Shown here piece after piece: positions 1 to 13,600 of a stretch of 60,000 nt of DNA (its first letter is position 1; the number at the start of each line of letters is the position of its first letter). Below the pieces are notes generated by a model. It worked only from the letters and a program-made list of their open reading frames with translations. It ran no database searches and was not told the origin of the DNA. The stretch is from Antedon mediterranea. Lineage: Eukaryota; Echinodermata; Crinoidea; Comatulida; Antedonidae. The stretch spans positions 5,688,288 to 5,748,287 of the forward strand of contig NC_092676.1 in assembly GCF_964355755.1 (NCBI RefSeq), given 5' to 3'. Both the position numbers and the translations under genes were made by a program.

Positions 1-1181
1 GGCCTTACTATATTAGCTACAGTATATTCTGATAAGGTTTCACTACAAATACGTTAAAAGGGCATTTTTTTAGTTATAAATTGTCATGCCTCATGCCTAC
101 ACTAATATTGATACTTTATCATTTAATTTAATTACACACAAAAGGTTAATGTTTACGAAGGCCTATGTTTACATACTATACTGTGTACCTTTTAACATAG
201 TTAGAATTGATATGGTTTCTGCGCAGATATCAAAAACCTTTCGTTATGTACTGTAGGAAACAGAGTTGGCATTATGAACATCGGGGAAATTAAATTTCCT
301 TTACGAATGAGCTATCTGACCTCTAAAACGTTTCTAGCAATTTCTGCTCAATGATTTTAGTCACACACGGTAAGGATTGAGTGATCGGAATGAATACATT
401 GGAATGAGAGGGTAACACTCGTTGCTGGAGTTATTTTAAAAAGGTATTTTAGTTAAGTGATAAGATAATATGAATTATCAATGTATGTACAGTTGATGTG
501 AGTGGACAGATGCGATTAATGTGTCATTATGAAACAACTTTCATCTAGAGTGTACAGTAGTTAGTAAATTTAATTGATGCAACGTTTGTATGTGTAAATA
601 TTATTCTTAACTTACTATCAAGAACAAGAAATATTCTTTACATTATACTGTATTTGATTCACCACTAGTATGTGTCTAGGCAAATATAACGTTTTATTGT
701 TATAACATGTGCTTCTGTATCATGAAAGTTTCTTACAAAATACTGAACAAATTAAACAATATTATTATCCAGAGGACCATTGATGTGTCTGATTTGATTC
801 CAAGGTCATATTATTAAACTTTTTAAAGTTTACATAACATACCTTTTCATACTGTGCAAAACATAATATTTAACAATACTGTAAATATGTTTAAAGAACA
901 AACAAAGCCAATGTTTTCGATAATAATGTTTTCGATAATAAAAAGCAACCAGTTAAATTTTTGACTTTATACACCCCTCTTAAAAATAGCCTTGTAAATT
1001 AACAATTTTTCAATCTTCTCTTCCATTTGGTGCTTTGTACTTTGTTAATTTTATTCATTTGTTCTTGAGAATTGTTACATGATGGTTACGAAAATGTCAA
1101 TCTTTTTTGTCAATAAATTTTATTTTTAAAGTTATATAGTAAACTGTCTCTTAATTTCTTCTTATTTACTACAAACTGTTT
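1..1181. other. AT-rich non-coding stretch
   Basis: No reading frame, exon-like segment or RNA gene could be supported. It is AT-rich, with short direct repeats such as 'ttttcgataataatg' near 913-940. Confidence 0.5.
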
Positions 1182-1455
1182 TTACATTAGCTGGAGGTTT
1201 TATTACATTACTGTAGCTGGAGGTGTTTCTACATTAGCTGGAGATGTTTCTACATTAGCTGGAGGTGTTTCTACATTAGCTGGAGGTTTTACTACATTAG
1301 CTGGAGGTTTTACTACATTAGCTGGAGGTTTTATTACATTACTATAGCTGGAGGTGTTTCTACATTAGCTGGAGGTGTTTCTACATTAGCTGGAGGTGTT
1401 TCTACATTAGCTGGAGGTTTTACTACATTAGCTGGAGGTTTTACTACATAAGCTG
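1182..1455. repeat. 21-bp minisatellite
   Basis: Roughly thirteen tandem copies of a unit close to 'tacattagctggaggtgttt'. Variants replace 'tgttt' by 'tttta', and two short interruptions ('actgtagctgg', 'actatagctgg') occur. Degenerate copies continue to about 1530. A short frame running through its right edge (1457-1651) has no coding character. Confidence 0.9.
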
Positions 1456-2797
1456 TTTGTGTTTATACATTAGCAGTGGAGTATTCTACAGTACATTAAC
1501 GATTGTTACTACATTAGCTGGCATTTTCTACATTACAAGTTCTAATAACACTCTTAAAATTACCCTTGTAAATACAAAAATAATGGTGTTTTTTTCAATT
1601 TTCTTATATTATATTCCCACTCCTGTCTACAGTGTCTGGAGCATGCAGTAGATTTTAATCCTTATTAAAGGAGACACCTTTGGGGCTTAACAAATCTCCC
1701 TTTAATAGAGGTGTCCCAAAAGAACGGTTTAGGCTAGCAAAGATTTAATTGTTCCCATAAAAAAAAACAACATTGAATATACTCAACATAATTCTCTTTA
1801 GTAGGCTTAGCCTCATTTCAGATTTTACATGTAAAATGTAATATTAGTAATCGGGTAAATTGCATAGTACTGGAAAGTTGCTTTGCATGTGATTTGATTT
1901 TCCGATTTGTACTTGTGCCCGAGGCCAACAAGGCAGTGTCCTTAAAAGATGTTTATTCCATTTTACGGTTCAGCGACATTAACAAAATAATGGTCAAGAT
2001 GTTTGGCAGAATGAACATTGGTACTATAGGATACCAAATTTTATCTCTAAATATCTATTGTTCCCAAGGTGATAATTTGGAAACTGTAAATTTTGTTGTA
2101 GGCAGAATTGATTTGGAAATGATGAGGTAATTCTTTGAATTTTGAAAAAAAGTTGTAGGAAATAATTGTGTGTTTGTGTAACAACAACAACAATGTATTT
2201 CATCCTCATTAAGGAAATAAGAACACATACAACTACTGTATATTGTATTTCAGATATCACTTATATATGACAAATAGGTTTATGCACATTGATACATAAT
2301 TTTAAAAAATGTACCGTTTAATACAAATATTTTTTAACTTGAAAGGTAAAAAAAAATGTACTATTAAAAGAAGCATTAAGGCCTACACTCACAGAAAAAA
2401 GTAAATCACAAATTGGACATTTTTCAATTAGTCATTCATAGTGCAATAATACACTATTGCATGGTATGTATCCCAATCATTAAAAATAGGAGAAGAAGGC
2501 ATAGCACATGATACAAAGTCAACCAATCAAATGATTGTAGATGTGTATACACAAACTATACAGTATTAGAGTTTATTGTAGAAGTAGAGTTGAACCAAGG
2601 ACCCTGGAATTAAGTGACAAGTTTTGCTTAATAATAATAATAATCAAGCACTTCTATCATTCACTAGTTAGTCCCCATGCAATAGTACACTAATGCACAG
2701 TGAATGTATCCCCAACCGTTAAAATGGGAGGAGAAGACGAGGGATTGCAAGTCTGTATTACAAGCTTTGCTTCTTAAAAATATGAAACAACACTCCT
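1456..2797. other. Non-coding stretch, no gene recognised
   Basis: Open frames at 1894-2130 (+) and 2024-2260 (-) overlap each other, match no family I recognise, and lack convincing splice or coding context. A short (aat)n tract lies near 2629-2643. Confidence 0.4.
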
Positions 2798-2950
2798 AAG
2801 CTCTGTCTACACTATCAAACAAGTGTGATGTGCCCAAATATGGTAGTGCTATGCCCACATATGGTAATAACATGACATCATCTTCGCTATATATGGGCAC
2901 ATCACATTTTTTGGTTGCATAAAGTTTGATTCAGTAGTGTAGACAGCTTA
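2798..2950. mobile_element. MITE family 1 ('agctctgtctacact' ends), copy 1
   Basis: The element starts 'aagctctgtctacactatca' and ends with the near inverse 'agtagtgtagacagctta'. Inside, 'gtgatgtgcccaaatatgg' pairs with 'atatgggcacatcacat'. It is a short palindromic, non-autonomous DNA transposon. Three further copies occur at 11,944, 12,274 and 23,974. Confidence 0.85.
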
Positions 2951-5500
2951 AGGGAATAAGTTAACAGCTTTTCACATCAAGGTTGAACGCCTTAATTATT
3001 ACGGTATGCTCTGATCCACTTTGGTAAAAGGGGCTTGCTGTCGTCAAGGGATTTTATGTGTCATGGATTCATCTTTACCTCATTGATTTAGGTAATTTAT
3101 ATGCTTATGGTTCAAATGTCAAGTTTTTACTTTTGTCTTGTATTTTTAGTAATTATTAAAAAAAAAATTTGAATGCTGAAAGTTTATCTGAGGACACTGT
3201 TTTAAAAACTGTTTTTGTGGAGTACAGTAATTTTGAATCGCAATGGGATCATGGTCTCAATTGACCTTTGAAGGTCAAATAAATTTGCGAAACATTTTAG
3301 TATTATCTCTGTGGATAACATATGACATTATTTTAACAAACCGGTTTTATACCGTACAATATACGTCATAAAAATTTAGCTGTCAATGCCATCATCATCT
3401 ATAAACATACTACCAAAATCGGTTTTGACGAAAATTGTTTACGCTATCACACTGTAATTAGTTATATGTACTTTCGGAATTTATTTATAAGTGTATACAG
3501 TATTTATATTAATATTGAAGAGAGCAAGTGTAGATAATCTGATAGCACCATCTGTATACATAACTTGTATGACACCTTTTAATATTCAGCACCTGACGAA
3601 GATATATCACTTTGTCATTACCTATAGATATTTGATACAATATAAGTACAGTGTTATGATGATATAATATAAATATGATATATATGATATGAACTGCATT
3701 AATGAAAGGATACTCCTATGAAGGCCGTGTAATGTGATATCTGTTTAATACAATTATGTATCCATATTTCTATGGATCAATAATTTGCATTTGTTTAAAA
3801 GATTTCGGTCTTATTGTTTATCTGATCTAGTTTAAAACTAATTAATCATACTATGTCAATCACAGAAATGGTAGTCATCTTGAAAACCAACCAAACATTA
3901 TTGATATAGAAAACAAAATAAATAACCAGAGAAAAGTAAAATTTGCTTTTCTCTGATGTAATTTCAACATTCATAATAATTCACATTCAAAGTGACATTT
4001 ATTTACTTCAAAAAATGGCAGTAACAAGATGTAGGTAAAACAATAAATGAAGAAGGCATGTCCAAAAAAGCAGAAACACATGCCTATAGGCAAAGATGAT
4101 ATTTAAACAGATAGATAAAAATGTAAAGAGAAAAAAACACAAAAAATATCATATACATAACATAGGTGACTTACGACATATTTAGTTTGCATTGCCATTA
4201 ATTTGGATTTCAGTACTTTTAAAAAATTTAAGTGAAAGACCAGATTCTCACTGTAATATGTTCATTTATAAAATGTGCCATAACAAATTAAAAAAACTAT
4301 CCTCTCTTTTAATCGATTAAAACGACCTCATAGTTCACTAGAATGCTGGACCCCATTCAGTCAATTATAGTTTGCAACCCCTTGCCTGTTATTTTTACAA
4401 AGGCTGGATCCACTGTCCATGAATCTGCTTGCAGCACTTTCTTGCAATTTTAAATTTTAGCCTTAATAAAGTTTTCCCAATTTTACTGTTAACACTAAAC
4501 ACTACAGTTTTTCAGAATTAACACTGGGTGGTTTTCTATAGAGCTCTGCTCTCTTTAAATGCATTAAAATTCACTTTTCTGTTAGGTAACAGTCTAAAGA
4601 TTTATGTGTGTTTCAAATTCTCGTTAGCAGCTGTTTAAAAACTACTTAACAGTTATGTAAAATACATATTGCTCATATGAAATATTACTTATGATATACC
4701 AAGAGAACTGTTATATAAGTGTATTATATTACTTTAAATCCTTTGCAAATCTTTTGTGAATTATTAATAGGGTTTTTGTCTGATGTAATATCAAGTCTAG
4801 AGAAGTATACAAAGTGTTGCATGTTTCTGCTGGGAAAAAATAACTGCTTAATAATCGTGTGAATAAATTGAAAATTTCTTGGAGAAACAAGTTTTAAATA
4901 ACTGGTTTTAAATTATTGAATTTGATAAATTTTTATTTAACAGTTTTTCACTGATACTACTTTTATATTTGTATATGTAAAATAACGAATATTTGATTAA
5001 CTGCTCAACTAGTACCATTTTGGACATTTGACTGCATAGGCATATTGCATTTTGGGTAATGTTAACCACCCACTGATTTTAAAAAACAATTTTTTGGGGA
5101 GTACAAATTTAGAAGATATAAATTATATATTTTTGAAACGTATTTTAATGGGTATTCGCCATAATACAGGAGAAACTGGCCAAGAGAAATGTTGAAATCT
5201 CTTGAAAATATTATTAACATAGCTAGTAGAATCTGTTGACAAGATACATATTTCTATCGTAAAATCCCTATTGTATTAACAGCAGTTAGTTCTGGTATGT
5301 TTAATTTGCTTATTAATGTCAGCTATTTGCGTAATGGTATCTTAGTAACACAGATGCTATGCAAATTATCTTTAGACCACATGTTGGTTGGTTTGTTATT
5401 TTTTGTTGAATAATTCTTGTTGTATGTATTGCATTTATATCGTCTAAAAACTGAATCGAGAATTTAAAATAAAAAATTATACTTTGGGTATAAAAATTGT
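2951..5500. other. Non-coding stretch, no gene recognised
   Basis: AT-rich sequence with no frame longer than about 60 codons and no recognised domain. I see no RNA gene or structured repeat beyond short AT tracts (for example the 'gatatgatatatatgatatg' region near 3660-3690). Confidence 0.4.
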
Positions 5501-5805
5501 GGCCCTGTGGCTTGGTGATTGACATGCTTGCTTAATAATCCCATGATCATTGGTTCAAATCCTATGCTCCACTACCCAAGCCTTTGGGTAATACAGTAGG
5601 TTTAAAAAGCATGGGTTTCCCATTGTGTGTTTGGCGAGTTTCGCTTACTGTTGGATCAGGGCTGTAGCCACCGGTTTGGTTCGTATTGGTTTCAACCTGA
5701 CCACTTTCACAGCCTGTGGCCCGAACAGAGATTGTTCCCTTTATGGATGGGGATGAAAGTACATCAACATTTAGAGTGAACCTACTGTACCACATTTTCA
5801 TTCAA
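5501..5805 (+). mobile_element. tRNA-derived SINE, diverged
   Basis: The head resembles a tRNA gene: a box-A-like 'tggcttggtgattgacatgc' is followed by a box-B-like 'ggttcaaatcc' about 35 bases later. The body (about 5560-5800) is GC-richer than its surroundings. The minus-strand frame 5562-5801 is a shadow of this body. The 3' end is uncertain. Confidence 0.6.
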
Positions 5806-6390
5806 TAACAAAGAAATTCACAGTAAAATCAAAATTGAAATGTTTTGCACTGTTTATAGATATTATAATGATGTTGTTCATTTCTTACTAAAATCCCTGC
5901 TGATGTCCGTAGCACTAGGTTAATAAACAGATCAATTGTTAATCCCGTATCCCAGCTGGTTGCGAAATCCAGGTGTAAAAGGTTGCTATCCATCTCGTAA
6001 ACTCAACCATTATTTTGATGGGGTCAGGCGTAAACTGGTGTGCTACCCATTTACACCAATATTCTTGTCTATTTTTATTACTTCTTAACAAAAGAAGATG
6101 AGTCAGTCAATTGTCATATATTTATTCATGAAGGGTTGTCAGAAAGTTTGACCCATTTTTCTAGTATCAATTGTAAAACTAAAACCTTTCATTTGTTTGT
6201 TAAAAGTCAGTTGTTTGTGTTTGGTAAGTAAGTAAAAGTTCAGTAACAGTTTAGAAGGTGGGGCCTTTTAGTATTTTATATAAATCATTTATTTAAACAA
6301 AATATTTTTATTATACTATATTAAAAAAGCAGTGCATTTTAAAGTGAATATTCTTTTTAGAAATGCAAGCACTTTTGTTGTCAGAAGTAA
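5806..6390. other. Non-coding stretch, no gene recognised
   Basis: Only a 63-codon open frame (6040-6231) without recognisable similarity or splice context. Confidence 0.35.
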
Positions 6391-6690
6391 GGGCGTGTGG
6401 TGCAGTGTGTTAGACGCTGGATTACAGATCGTGAGGTCGTGGTTCGAATCTAACTATCGCCACATTGCTTGTATCCTTAGGCAAGGCACTTTACTTACAT
6501 TTGCCTCTCCCCACCCAGGTGTAATAAATGGGTACCCAGTTAGATCAAGACACAACTTTGCACTGATTACTAGCTGTATTGGGAGTATGTTTCCATACAT
6601 TTTTGATCAAAAAAATGACCGGGGTAATAGTGCTCGTCACTCATGAAAAGGGCACGATATAAATGTGGTATTATGATTATTATATTATTA
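6391..6690 (+). mobile_element. tRNA-derived SINE with A/T-rich tail
   Basis: The tRNA-like head has a box-A-like 'gtggtgcagtgtgttag' and a box B 'ggttcgaatct'. Then comes the body typical of a widespread marine-invertebrate SINE class: 'ggcaaggcactttactt', 'gcctctccccacccaggtgt', 'aatgggtacccagttag' and 'gggcacgatataaatg', ending in a 'tattatgattattatatt' tail. The 104-codon frame at 6332-6646 is this SINE and not a gene. Confidence 0.88.
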
Positions 6691-9690
6691 GCAAGAGAAT
6701 TTGGGATATGAAGTGATTAAAAGTTGCAACAGAGTTCTCAACTTTTACCTATAATTGATTTATTTATGTATTTTAATTTTACGATGACACTTTGTTGAAT
6801 TCCTGATTTTACTGTTTATTCATACAGTACCCATTTATACTCCTTGGTGTGATGATGTGTTTAAGATTTAATTGATGGATGACAGTGCCCTGTGTGCATT
6901 TCTTGCAAAAGGTGTTTGTACTTTGCTGATTCCAACGAGGGATGATTGCATTAATAATGTATTGTGTTGTATGATATCAGCATCCTGTTGGTTGTTATCA
7001 TGTCATGTGGGGAAATGTTGTTAATATCATTAGTATGTACTTTATTCAATTATGCTACAGTACATCTCATTTCTGTCTGTTCTTTTGTTTGAGTTTGAAT
7101 ATATTATATTCTATACAAGTCTTTATATGACGTCTTCCTTATTATAGCTTATTCTTATTAACTCAAAATTATTTTTACTAACAAACATATACTAATACTA
7201 TATTTATATGCCTAGTGTGTAAACATTATTGACATAATTTCATTATACATCCACATACAGTACAACAATTTTTTCAATCTTCTATCAACTAAAAGTCGTA
7301 GTTAGTCATGTCTCGGGTCACATTCTATGGTCACCGTACAGATAGGCTACTACATCAGTACTTCTGTGAATGAATGACTAGTTGGTGACAAGAACGCTAG
7401 TTGGTCATACCTAGTACCGTTTTGATTTTACGATCATTCGAAAAACCACCTCACAAAGAACAGAGCGCCTAACAATACTTATATATGGATCGATATACAA
7501 ATGGTTATCATCCTCAAACTGGTGACCATCCACCACCCACCATCACCAACACTCAATATATTTTGCCTTTTTTGAAAGATTAAAATTAATAGTTTTCCTC
7601 CATTACATGCCAGTAACCACTACTAAAATAACGCAATCATAGCAATAATTGATGGATATTTTCTTTCTTTTTTTGGACACAATTATTTAATTGCTATCTT
7701 GCAATTTTCATTCTGAGGGACATATTTAGGCCTACAGTAGTTCTATATTCGTCACTAATGCATACAACTGTCTGTTATTGATTATTTGTTAAGATCGAAA
7801 TCAAAAACAATTCATTTATTGAGACCACAACTGAATTGTCTAAACTTCAAACAAAAGCATTGTAAAGATGTCTATTTGTCCTTTTTCTCAACATACCACA
7901 TTGTGTTGGTTTAAGTATTGTTTATTCAGTTCTGTGTATGCTGAAAGTAAACATTTTGAATAGTGAGTCATGATAGAAAGTGAATGTATTTGGATCCTGC
8001 CGGAATTGCGCAACAACCTCTCGTAACTCAATTGACGATGTACCCAAGTGTCTGTTAAATCTGTTGAAAATGAGAAGCTACTATTGCGAATAACATTAGA
8101 TCTTTCTATCTAAGAAATACAGTAGAGACTTAAAGCTCAGGTACAGGCATGAATTTTAAATATATCTGGTTAATTGTACATAAATAAAATATTTGTAATG
8201 GAAATCATGACGAAAAAACATGAATTACCCTTAAAATGGTCGAATACAAAATTCTGCTATAAAAACAAAGAAGACTTTTTTTCATTAGTTAGGTAATTTA
8301 ACCTAATGTAATCTCATGACTCCCTAGAAGGTGAAAAAACGGATTGTGGATATCCGGTGGATAATTTTTGCTATAAGCATGAAAATAAAACTCTGAAGTT
8401 GAATAAAAATACTAGAAATTAAAAATTCAAGTTATATTGCCTATACTTAGTCATCTGATAACATTTTTTACCACAATGTTTTATTTTTCACAGTTTTTTA
8501 AAAATGCCTCTCTATTTACAACATTTGTGTATAAAAGAATAGAGATTTTACTGTGTAATTTGAACTTCCTCCCACTGATAAGAAAGTGCTTATTTTCAAC
8601 AAACTGGTGTAACACAAATAAAATCCCAAAACTTATGAAACATAGGGGAAACTATAGATCGTTGATAGTTATTGGAATGTATGATCAATAGAACTTTTTT
8701 GCCCGTACCTGGCCTTTAAGCACTAGTGAATTTGGTCTTGTTCAATGATAGAAGTCTATTTTACATTTATTCAATATTCAGGGTGTAGTCCTCATTACAA
8801 GCTAAACATGGGTTTAGTAACTTTTGCAAAAGCGCACACATTTTTCAGAATTAGACTATTTCCAACAGCACCCTGACTTGAGATTGGAAGGCAAGTATGT
8901 TATCCACCAAGCCCCCTCACCTCGGCATTGAAAAGTTAATTTTCCAAGGTTTAAAGATTTATTGTTCCGCGGAAAAGATAATTTAAAATTGTTTTGTTGA
9001 ATATGCCATTTTAATGTCACATACTTTAATATAGTTATTCACTTTTACTAAAAATTGGATCGATAAAACAATTATTTTACCTGAAAAACTGCAAAAAAAT
9101 TGTCAAATTTAACCATTTATTTTTTCATAAGTGAAAATATTATTTTTTAGGGTTTTTTTTTTTTTCGAAAGTGATTAAGTTTGTTAAAACTAAAAAATAG
9201 CCTATTCAAAGTCTGATTTTATTGATCTTTATTTATCATGTAGTAGTACTATACTATATTTTAATTAATATAATTTTTCACTAAATCTTCAACTGAAGAA
9301 CAAATCAATTGAAATAACCTATACTTAAAAATCTATACAACAACTAAAGACGTATTTGATCATTCTTAGTAGCCAACAGCTGTTTACACTATAGATATTT
9401 ATTACTTGGACATATTTATGAGCTTCAGCCTATCATTTTAGCCAATCATCTTTCAGATAATATTTCTTATATCACTCATTAATATGCAGGGTGTCTAATT
9501 TGAAACAGATGGAAGTTAAAACAAAAAGAAACAATTCAGATCTTCTTTCACATTGAATATGGAAAACGTATATTTTAATATAAACCATATGACTACAATG
9601 CTCAGTTCACAAAATAGATAAATCCAGGGAAGATTCAATCTTCCCTGATAAATCTTGATCCCTCTCAACATCTCTAAATCTTGTTTTGTC
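6691..9690. other. Non-coding stretch with faint tRNA-like repeat traces
   Basis: No supported gene. A degenerate tRNA-like segment on the minus strand can be suspected near 8866-8932 ('ccaccaagccccctcacct' read in reverse gives a box-A-like 'ggggcttggtgg'). The 84-codon frame at 8437-8691 is AT-rich and unrecognised. Confidence 0.4.
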
Positions 9691-9696
9691 GAAAAT

Positions 9697-9877
9697 GTGC
9701 CAAAATTAGGATTTGCACTCAGAACTGTAGAATTGGTAGGCTAGCATGTTGACCACCAGGCCATGGTGTCAAAGTGACCCCTTGTCCTCTTTTTATACAA
9801 AAGTCAGGATTTGATCACAGAACTGTAGAATTGGTAGGCAAACATGACCACTACGCTAAGGTGTCATAGTGATCCCA
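9697..9877 (-). repeat. Pair of tRNA-like SINE heads in tandem
   Basis: Two related segments about 102 bp apart share 'cagaactgtagaattggtaggc'. Read on the minus strand each gives a box-A-like 'tggcctggtggtcaacatgc' (first copy) and a degraded box B ('gcaaatcc'). They are most likely fragments of a tRNA-derived SINE duplicated in place. Confidence 0.5.
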
Positions 9878-10533
9878 TCACAATTTACATCCCCTTCTGG
9901 CAATTTAGGGTGCTATCCCTGGTACCTTGCCTACTGTTGTGTATGGGCTTGTTCTTGTATGGTAGTACAGTACTATGAAAAATAGTAAATCAAAAGCAAA
10001 GTAATACAAATTTGTTTCATTAAACTAGGAATTATAAAATCTTTAGAAATTTAGACAAATCCTTTGGTGTTTTCTAGATTAGTTTTTAGATAATAACACT
10101 ATTAACTTAAACCAATGCTATTGTCAACAATTGCATGATTTTAAAAACGCTATTGTTCACATAATTCCATGGTACAATTTTCTTTACGTCATAGATATAA
10201 AATACTATATAAAATAATAAACAAGTTTAACTTCTTGAGCTTGAGTGTTAATGTAATGAATGTAACAGGATATAATTACAAAGGCCAGACTTATTGGAAT
10301 ATCTTTACATTGATCTTATAATTTTGGATTGTGGAATACGGTACATTTTTCCTTTTGTTCCTATACTCGATTACATACTAATAATGTCATGTCATAAACC
10401 ATGATTACATTACTTATTTCATTATATGTTAATGTTCTCTTATCTGAAAAAATGGTTTTTGTTAAATTGAATGTCATGAATTATGATTAATTATTTCTCA
10501 TTTTTTGTAATTACATATTATTTTTAATTACAG
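9878..10533. other. Upstream region / first intron of the tetraspanin gene
   Basis: No coding sequence is seen. A good 3' splice site ('tttttaattacag') ends this stretch at 10,533, so a non-coding first exon and the promoter must lie further upstream; neither could be located. Confidence 0.4.
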
Positions 10534-10653
10534 ATTAAAGTCTGGTTTGACCAATTCATCAAACAAGGCGTGGTAGACGTTGAAACAATGGCAACCACTT
10601 CGTGTGGCACGTGTGCCAAAATTGTTTTGTTTATAACAAATTTGATATTTTGG
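10534..10653 (+). CDS. Tetraspanin exon 1 (5'UTR 10534-10587, then codons 1-22)
   Basis: It is bounded by 'aattacag' and 'gtaagtat'. It encodes the N-terminus MATTSCGTCAKIVLFITN and the start of TM1. The cysteines at residues 6 and 9 sit where tetraspanins are usually palmitoylated. Confidence 0.88.
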
Positions 10654-13600
10654 GTAAGTATTTTTTTATTTTATCAGTTAAAATTAGTTGTCAATTCTTT
10701 GGCGCTAATTGTTTTAGAGAGTTGTTTAAAATTTGTTTTGTAAATATCGGAGACAATCTACTAATATTTTCTGATCCCTGATATTCCTTTTCTTGTTCTT
10801 TTTTCCAGATAACTGGGATAATACTGCTTGGAGTTGGAATATGGGTGACGATAGACAAAACAAGTTTAGAGTTTTTGACGTTGTTTTACCACCCTTCCCT
10901 TAAAGTATTAGCATATACGTTGATAGGCGTTGGAGGTTTCGTCACAATCTTGGGTTTCATTGGATGTTTCGGAGCTTGTCATGAACAAAAATGGATGATA
11001 ATTACTGTAAGATGAAATTGTGTTTATTGATATAGTATGTATAGATTTAATGTTTAATTCATTTCCTTTATTTCAGATAGTACATCCATATACAAAACAT
11101 ACAAAACAAAAAGACAAATTTCACCAGGAAATTAACAACAGCAACTTCCATAAAACCAGCTTACAATATCCTAAAAAATCTATTTGCACAATAATGCTGA
11201 TGTAGGTTGAATTGTGGAAGTACTGTACTTTAACTATGGTTTTAATCGGACTATTCAACTAATAATAGTATTTTGTGTTCTCTGTTCTGATTCTTAATGT
11301 GTAGCGCTCCTATTTACCTCTCAGGATTATTGATTGAAATACGGCTGATATAATGACTTATCTCAACCTGCTGTGTAAATACATGACTTTAATACCAGTG
11401 TACAGACTTTACAATTTTCATGATATGTCATTAGACTAGGCAGCTATCGAGTTGAAAAGTCTTTCTGCACATGCTCGGAATTACATTCAGCAAAGACAGA
11501 ATAGGCCTAATAACTGTAGTCTAGTATAGTGCCGTCAAAATTAAAGTCACCAGGACTTCACCCATTTCTAATTCAGAGAATATCTTGGTTACGTTTAATG
11601 GCCCTGTCAGAAAAAAGGGCAATGTTTTTGTAAATAAAATATGTTTTGATTATTGCAAACATTTGGTTAATACATTTTCTCAAATGAATAATGTACCAAA
11701 GTTTGGTTAAGACATTAAAAAGTTGATCACCGAGGTCACCGGTACCACTTGGTGGTGTCATGACATAATGGATCTTCAGTTTCCAGAAACCAGTAGTGAC
11801 GTTTGTACTGCCCAATGCACCACAGGATAGAAAGAAACCCATTGATTTCTCAGTTGGTATCATTCACCACATAATTTGCATAATTTAAAAACAGTTTGTT
11901 AAAATGTTTGTCATCACGAGTTATTACATTGTTACTGAACTAAAAGCTCTGTCTACACTATCAAACTAGTTTTACAAAAAATGTGATGTGCCCAAATATG
12001 GTAGTGATGTGTTCAAGTATGTTAGTGATATGACATCATCATGTCCATATATGGGCACATCACATTTTTTTGTCACATAAAAAATGTTATAGTGTAGACA
12101 GAGCTTAATACCACTTTGTGACCGAATATTTTTATTCTACTACACAATAATGCAAAGGTGGAAATAACTTTGCTGTCTAATGTCTTTGAAACAATCTGAT
12201 AAATTAGAATGATTCTTGGTGTTATTTATTCTTTATTGCATTAAACTATGATAAAGATACATAAAGTAGTATAAAGCTCTGTCTACACTATACAACTTTA
12301 TGTGACAAAATAATGTGATGTGCCCATATAATCGACATGATGTCCATTTCGGCACTACCATATTTGGGCACATCACACTTTGTTTAAGCAATAGCAATAT
12401 AGATCACCAATAAGAAATTCTTTGTTGTCAAATAGTTTGATAGTGTAGACAGTGCTTGATAAGTAAAAAGTAGTCATATTTGACAAGAAACAATTAACAA
12501 CATGCAGTGAGTCTATTGTTCCAGCTAATCAATTTATTTTTGCACACCATTAGCATTCTTTATTTTTTAAATACAGTATTTCATTGTTGTACTGTTACTG
12601 CTACTTGTGGAGATTGTCTGCGTTATTCTGGTCTTTGCTTTCCAATCTGAGGTGGAGAAGTATGTAGGAGATCAACTGGATGATTCAGTACAGAAAGAGT
12701 ATGGTCTTGATGGTTATGATGATGTCACTACTTCTATCGATGCCCTCCATATTACAGTAAGTGTCACTACCAAAGTTGTGAGAATTTTACCAGCTGCCTA
12801 AACTTACTTTTTCAAAACCTCAAAACCAGGTTTATAAGGTTGTCTCAGATCATTCGCATTTAACCATTGGTCATACCTTCTAATAAAAAAATGCAAGAAT
12901 ATAATATTACTCTGCTACAGTCGACATTCCCAATAACCTAATAAATATTACTACAGTCGACTCTCCCAATACTAAACTGTCTGAAAACTCTCCCCAATAC
13001 CAGCCTTTTCTTGAGGTCTAAATGGCCCCAATTCTTTTTTACTATTAAAAATACATTCAAAATTCCAGGATTTCTGGAAAACCATACGTCTTCCCAAGGG
13101 TGTCTAGTTTTTTACCATAATGATGTTGATAAAATGATGTTGGTTTAAATTATGTTTTGGACTCCGACATGAATGAATGACAACACACATTTGATCGTTG
13201 TGGTTGGTACGGTTTTATTTCTAATCGTCCTCAATACACAAAGTGCATCACATGTGCTCCATGTTGTCTCCTCCATTCTCTCTCTCTTTTATTTTACCGC
13301 CCTCTATCTGACGTTATTGCTATGCGATATTTGGAAGGATTACACTAACATTGAGAAAACATATTTTCAGTTGAAATGCTGCGGAAAAAATAACTTCACA
13401 GACTGGGAAACGTCGGCATGGAGTAAAGCGAAAATGAATGCATCAACACCGTTTCCAATCTCCTGTTGTACAACGAAAGAGGGTTCTCTTGAAAAATTGA
13501 TAAATAATGAGTCAGTCGAACCAATAGATCGAGAGGCATGCTATGCTGGATCACCGAATGATTTCATGAATAGTGAAGTAAGTCTGATAAATATTTTACC

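Noticed and set aside
6411-6460. True tRNA gene
   Set aside because: Box A and box B are present but the cloverleaf is imperfect and the sequence continues into a typical SINE body and tail.
6332-6646. 104-codon + strand frame
   Set aside because: Coincides with a tRNA-derived SINE.
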